This document shows, in pieces, positions 61,545-64,000 of a stretch of DNA of 64,000 nucleotides. A program made the translations under genes and the position numbers. The notes under the pieces are model-generated. The model did no database searches. It was not told the origin of the DNA and saw nothing but the letters and a program-made list of their open reading frames with translations. The stretch comes from Desulfurococcales archaeon. Lineage in GTDB: Archaea; Thermoproteota; Thermoprotei_A; Sulfolobales; WAQK01. Positions within the stretch are counted from its first letter, which is position 1; the number at the start of each line of letters is the position of its first letter. Location: assembly GCA_027083135.1 (NCBI GenBank), contig JALWQH010000052.1:1-64000 (forward strand), in the 5' to 3' direction.

Positions 61545-63341
61545 ATGGACGCCCGTCTAGCCGCATCTGTGGCAATAATAGTGTTAATAATAGTAGCTTC
61601 TGCTTCAGCCATATATCTCCGGTCTCGTAGAACGGCATCCACGACAACTTCAAGCAGTCCGAGTAGCCTGCCTCCTTCCACAATTACCTCAACTACAAGT
61701 ACATCTATGGCTGCGCGTACAAGTACGTATAGTACGAGAACCACTACTAGCACTACTATCACGACAACCACTATATCATCATCGAGCACCACTACAACTA
61801 CTCATACTACTCCGAGTCCAACTACTACCATGACAACTAAAACACCAACATTCACCACAACCAGCACCACCACGATGACCAGTACTACAACCACTATCTC
61901 GAAACCCAGCCTCTCCCAATACCTTGCTAGGCAGATCAACGGGCTGCTTGAACTCTACCCTGAACTCAATCTTAACGCAACAGGCATACTTATCACCACT
62001 CTGAACGGAACAGTATTGTACTCGCTTCACCCCCATGAACCTCTCATACCAGCATCAAACATGAAGCTCCTAACAGCAGCGGCGGCTTTAAAGTACCTTG
62101 GGCCAGACTATAAGTTCAAGACGGTCTTCATAGTCACAGGGAAAATCGAGAACTCCACGCTTCACGGAGACATAATAGTTAGAGGCACAGGGGATCCCAC
62201 CCTTGTTAGCGGCGATTGGGCTGATGAATGGTCACATAAGGTTGCCTACCTCTACGATACTGAGCACCTCTTAGATGATGCTGTGAAGCCCTTAGAGAAG
62301 CTAGGAATAAAGCGTATCGATGGAAACATAATAATAGATGACTACTACCTTGACCACCAGTGGGTTAACCCTACCTGGGAGAAGGAGGATCTCTCACACT
62401 GGTATGCTGCTCAGATAGGGGCCCTTGGAATAAACAGGAATATCGAGCTGCTTGAACTATACCCGCAGCCTTCAGGCAAGGTCAAAATAAAAGTCGTGCC
62501 TGACGTCGGCTACATCAACGTGACCTTCGCTGGAAGAGTAGTGAAGAGCAGCAGCGATGTAAAACAGTGGGCTGTAGAGGTCAGAGAGCCTGGGACAAAT
62601 AATGTTAAAATAGTCGGAGATCTTCCCATGGATATAGATGTCTACTACCTATCTGTAACGGTTAATGATCCAGGTATGTATTTTGGAGCAGTATTCAAGA
62701 AGGTCCTAGAGGATCATGGGATAAAGGTTATGGGAGGAGTCAAGCGGGCTAATACTACTGGGTGGAAGAATCAGACGATCACTGTGATAACTCTTCAATC
62801 AAAGCCTCTTAAAGATATTATAAGATTAATGCTTAAGAAGAGCCTTAATCTCTACGCAGACCACCTCTTCAAAGTTCTAGGAAAAGTAGTGGTAGGCGAG
62901 GGCTCCTGGAAGGGAGGCTCTAAGGCTGTGGAAAAAATGCTGAGGGATCTGAGCATAATGGAGGATGGAGTTAAAATAGTTGATGGTTCAGGGCTCTCCA
63001 GGGAGAACAGGGTTACTCCAAGCCTCCTAGTAAATTTGCTGCGCATATATGCAGGTAATAAGATCCTCTATAATTCCCTGCCCATAGCAGGCTGGGACGG
63101 CACGCTTAAGCATAGGATGCTGGACACCCCTGCTGAGGGTAACTTAAGGGCTAAGACAGGAACCCTCACAGGAGTATCAGCTCTTAGCGGCTATGTTAAA
63201 ACCAGGGATAATGTAACACTAGTATTCTCAATGCTGTTCAACGGCTTCCATGCAACAGCGCACAAGGTTAAATACGAAATAGAGGACTATATAGGGGCTC
63301 TTCTAGCAGACATAAATACATCTAAGTACAAGGTGCCCTAA
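61545..63341 (+). CDS. S13-family D-Ala-D-Ala carboxypeptidase/endopeptidase-like protein (PBP4-type), membrane-anchored on Thr-rich stalk
   Basis: N-terminal TM, ~90-residue Thr/Ser-rich stalk; SNMK (SxxK), KKSLNLYAD (SxN), RAKTGTLTG (KTG). Confidence 0.92.
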   Translation: MDARLAASVAIIVLIIVASASAIYLRSRRTASTTTSSSPSSLPPSTITSTTSTSMAARTSTYSTRTTTSTTITTTTISSSSTTTTTHTTPSPTTTMTTKTPTFTTTSTTTMTSTTTTISKPSLSQYLARQINGLLELYPELNLNATGILITTLNGTVLYSLHPHEPLIPASNMKLLTAAAALKYLGPDYKFKTVFIVTGKIENSTLHGDIIVRGTGDPTLVSGDWADEWSHKVAYLYDTEHLLDDAVKPLEKLGIKRIDGNIIIDDYYLDHQWVNPTWEKEDLSHWYAAQIGALGINRNIELLELYPQPSGKVKIKVVPDVGYINVTFAGRVVKSSSDVKQWAVEVREPGTNNVKIVGDLPMDIDVYYLSVTVNDPGMYFGAVFKKVLEDHGIKVMGGVKRANTTGWKNQTITVITLQSKPLKDIIRLMLKKSLNLYADHLFKVLGKVVVGEGSWKGGSKAVEKMLRDLSIMEDGVKIVDGSGLSRENRVTPSLLVNLLRIYAGNKILYNSLPIAGWDGTLKHRMLDTPAEGNLRAKTGTLTGVSALSGYVKTRDNVTLVFSMLFNGFHATAHKVKYEIEDYIGALLADINTSKYKVP

Positions 63342-63499
63342 AGAATACTAGGAACATGTGATGCCATGTAATGCATTGTTCTTTTAAGGCTCCATATAAT
63401 TTCAAGAGGAGCCCTACCCTGAAGAAGCTGGAGGAGATTTGCCTTCACACCCATAATGTTGTTAGGAATCCATATATTCTAGAGGATGGATTAATATTC

Positions 63500-63513
63500 C
63501 CCTAATATTAGGG
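63500..63513. promoter_or_regulatory. perfect 14-bp palindrome upstream of MoaD-like gene
   Basis: CCCTAATATTAGGG. Confidence 0.5.
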
Positions 63514-63519
63514 CTAAGC

Positions 63520-63798
63520 TTGGGGAGAGGCATGGTGCGCGTCAGACTAGTTGCAACGCTTCGCTCTGAGGCAGGGATAGATGAGATCGAGATAAATGGT
63601 TCGGGAATGCTCATGGACATACTTGCTGAGGCTAGGAGAAAGATCCCTGTGTTGAGGAGGGTTATAGGGGAGGAGGGGGAGCCTAAGCCCACGGCACTTA
63701 TACTTGTAGATGACGTTGACTATAGGCTGCTTGGGAAAAAATTAAGGATTGGCAGGGATAGTGTGATAACAATAATACCTGTCATTCATGGTGGTTAG
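63520..63798 (+). CDS. MoaD/ThiS-like ubiquitin-fold protein (possible archaeal small modifier)
   Basis: Small beta-grasp-like ORF ending ITIIPVIHGG (C-terminal Gly-Gly); start may be 63532 (MVRVRLVATL). Confidence 0.82.
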   Translation: MGRGMVRVRLVATLRSEAGIDEIEINGSGMLMDILAEARRKIPVLRRVIGEEGEPKPTALILVDDVDYRLLGKKLRIGRDSVITIIPVIHGG

Positions 63799-63800
63799 GA

Positions 63801-64000
63801 TTGCAGGAGGTTCCTAGCTTCCTTAACGTCAGCTGGGACGATATAGATGAGCTCTCCCTAAGCCTGGCTGAACGCATAATCTCATCGGGATTCAAGCCTG
63901 ACGCTATAGTAGGCATAATGCGTGGAGGCTGGATACCGGCTAGAATACTAGCCGATCTCCTTGGAGTCGATATTCTTGACGCCATAGAGATAAAATTCTA
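63801..64000 (+). CDS. phosphoribosyltransferase, N-terminal part (truncated by window edge; TTG start proposed)
   Basis: LQEVPSFLNVSWDDIDELSLSLAERIISSGFKPDAIVGIMRGGWIPARILADLLGVDILDAIEIKF. Confidence 0.75.
   Translation, partial: MQEVPSFLNVSWDDIDELSLSLAERIISSGFKPDAIVGIMRGGWIPARILADLLGVDILDAIEIKF

Overview
This is a gene-dense window from a hyperthermophilic crenarchaeon. The assignment rests on reverse gyrase, a TFB with a Sulfolobus-like N-terminus, archaeal tRNAs with encoded CCA, TmcA, Pelota, archaeal DnaG and RpoP. Most of it is housekeeping: a POR operon, reverse gyrase, a CDC48-type ATPase, PolB with an intein, GlyRS/TyrRS/PheST, TFB, aIF1, tRNA endonuclease, MetAP, 5S rRNA, tRNA-Gln(CTG) and tRNA-Pro(TGG). 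Four observations stand out. (1) At about 53.3-63.3 kb there is a cluster resembling a bacterial cell-wall scavenging cassette: a surface-anchored GH18 (YaaH/SleL-like), an Opp/Dpp-type binding protein with two permeases but no ATPase genes, a NagZ-like GH3, an AbrB-PhoU protein, and a PBP4-like S13 D,D-peptidase on a Thr-rich stalk. Its divergent promoters carry operator-like dyads, including a perfect 22-bp palindrome. Archaea lack murein, so the likely substrate is foreign. (2) A ~1.26-kb mini-element lies in the 3' half of tRNA-Pro, bounded by a 45-bp direct repeat. It has no integrase, carries a TumE-like toxin/antitoxin pair, and has iterated ATGCCA motifs at both ends. (3) The intein in the PolB YGD/TDS site has Asn in place of the catalytic acid in both LAGLIDADG motifs, while its splicing residues look intact. 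(4) The two AAA domains of the CDC48 gene share a 60-bp identical tract, suggesting gene conversion. All calls come from reading the sequence; no database search was run.
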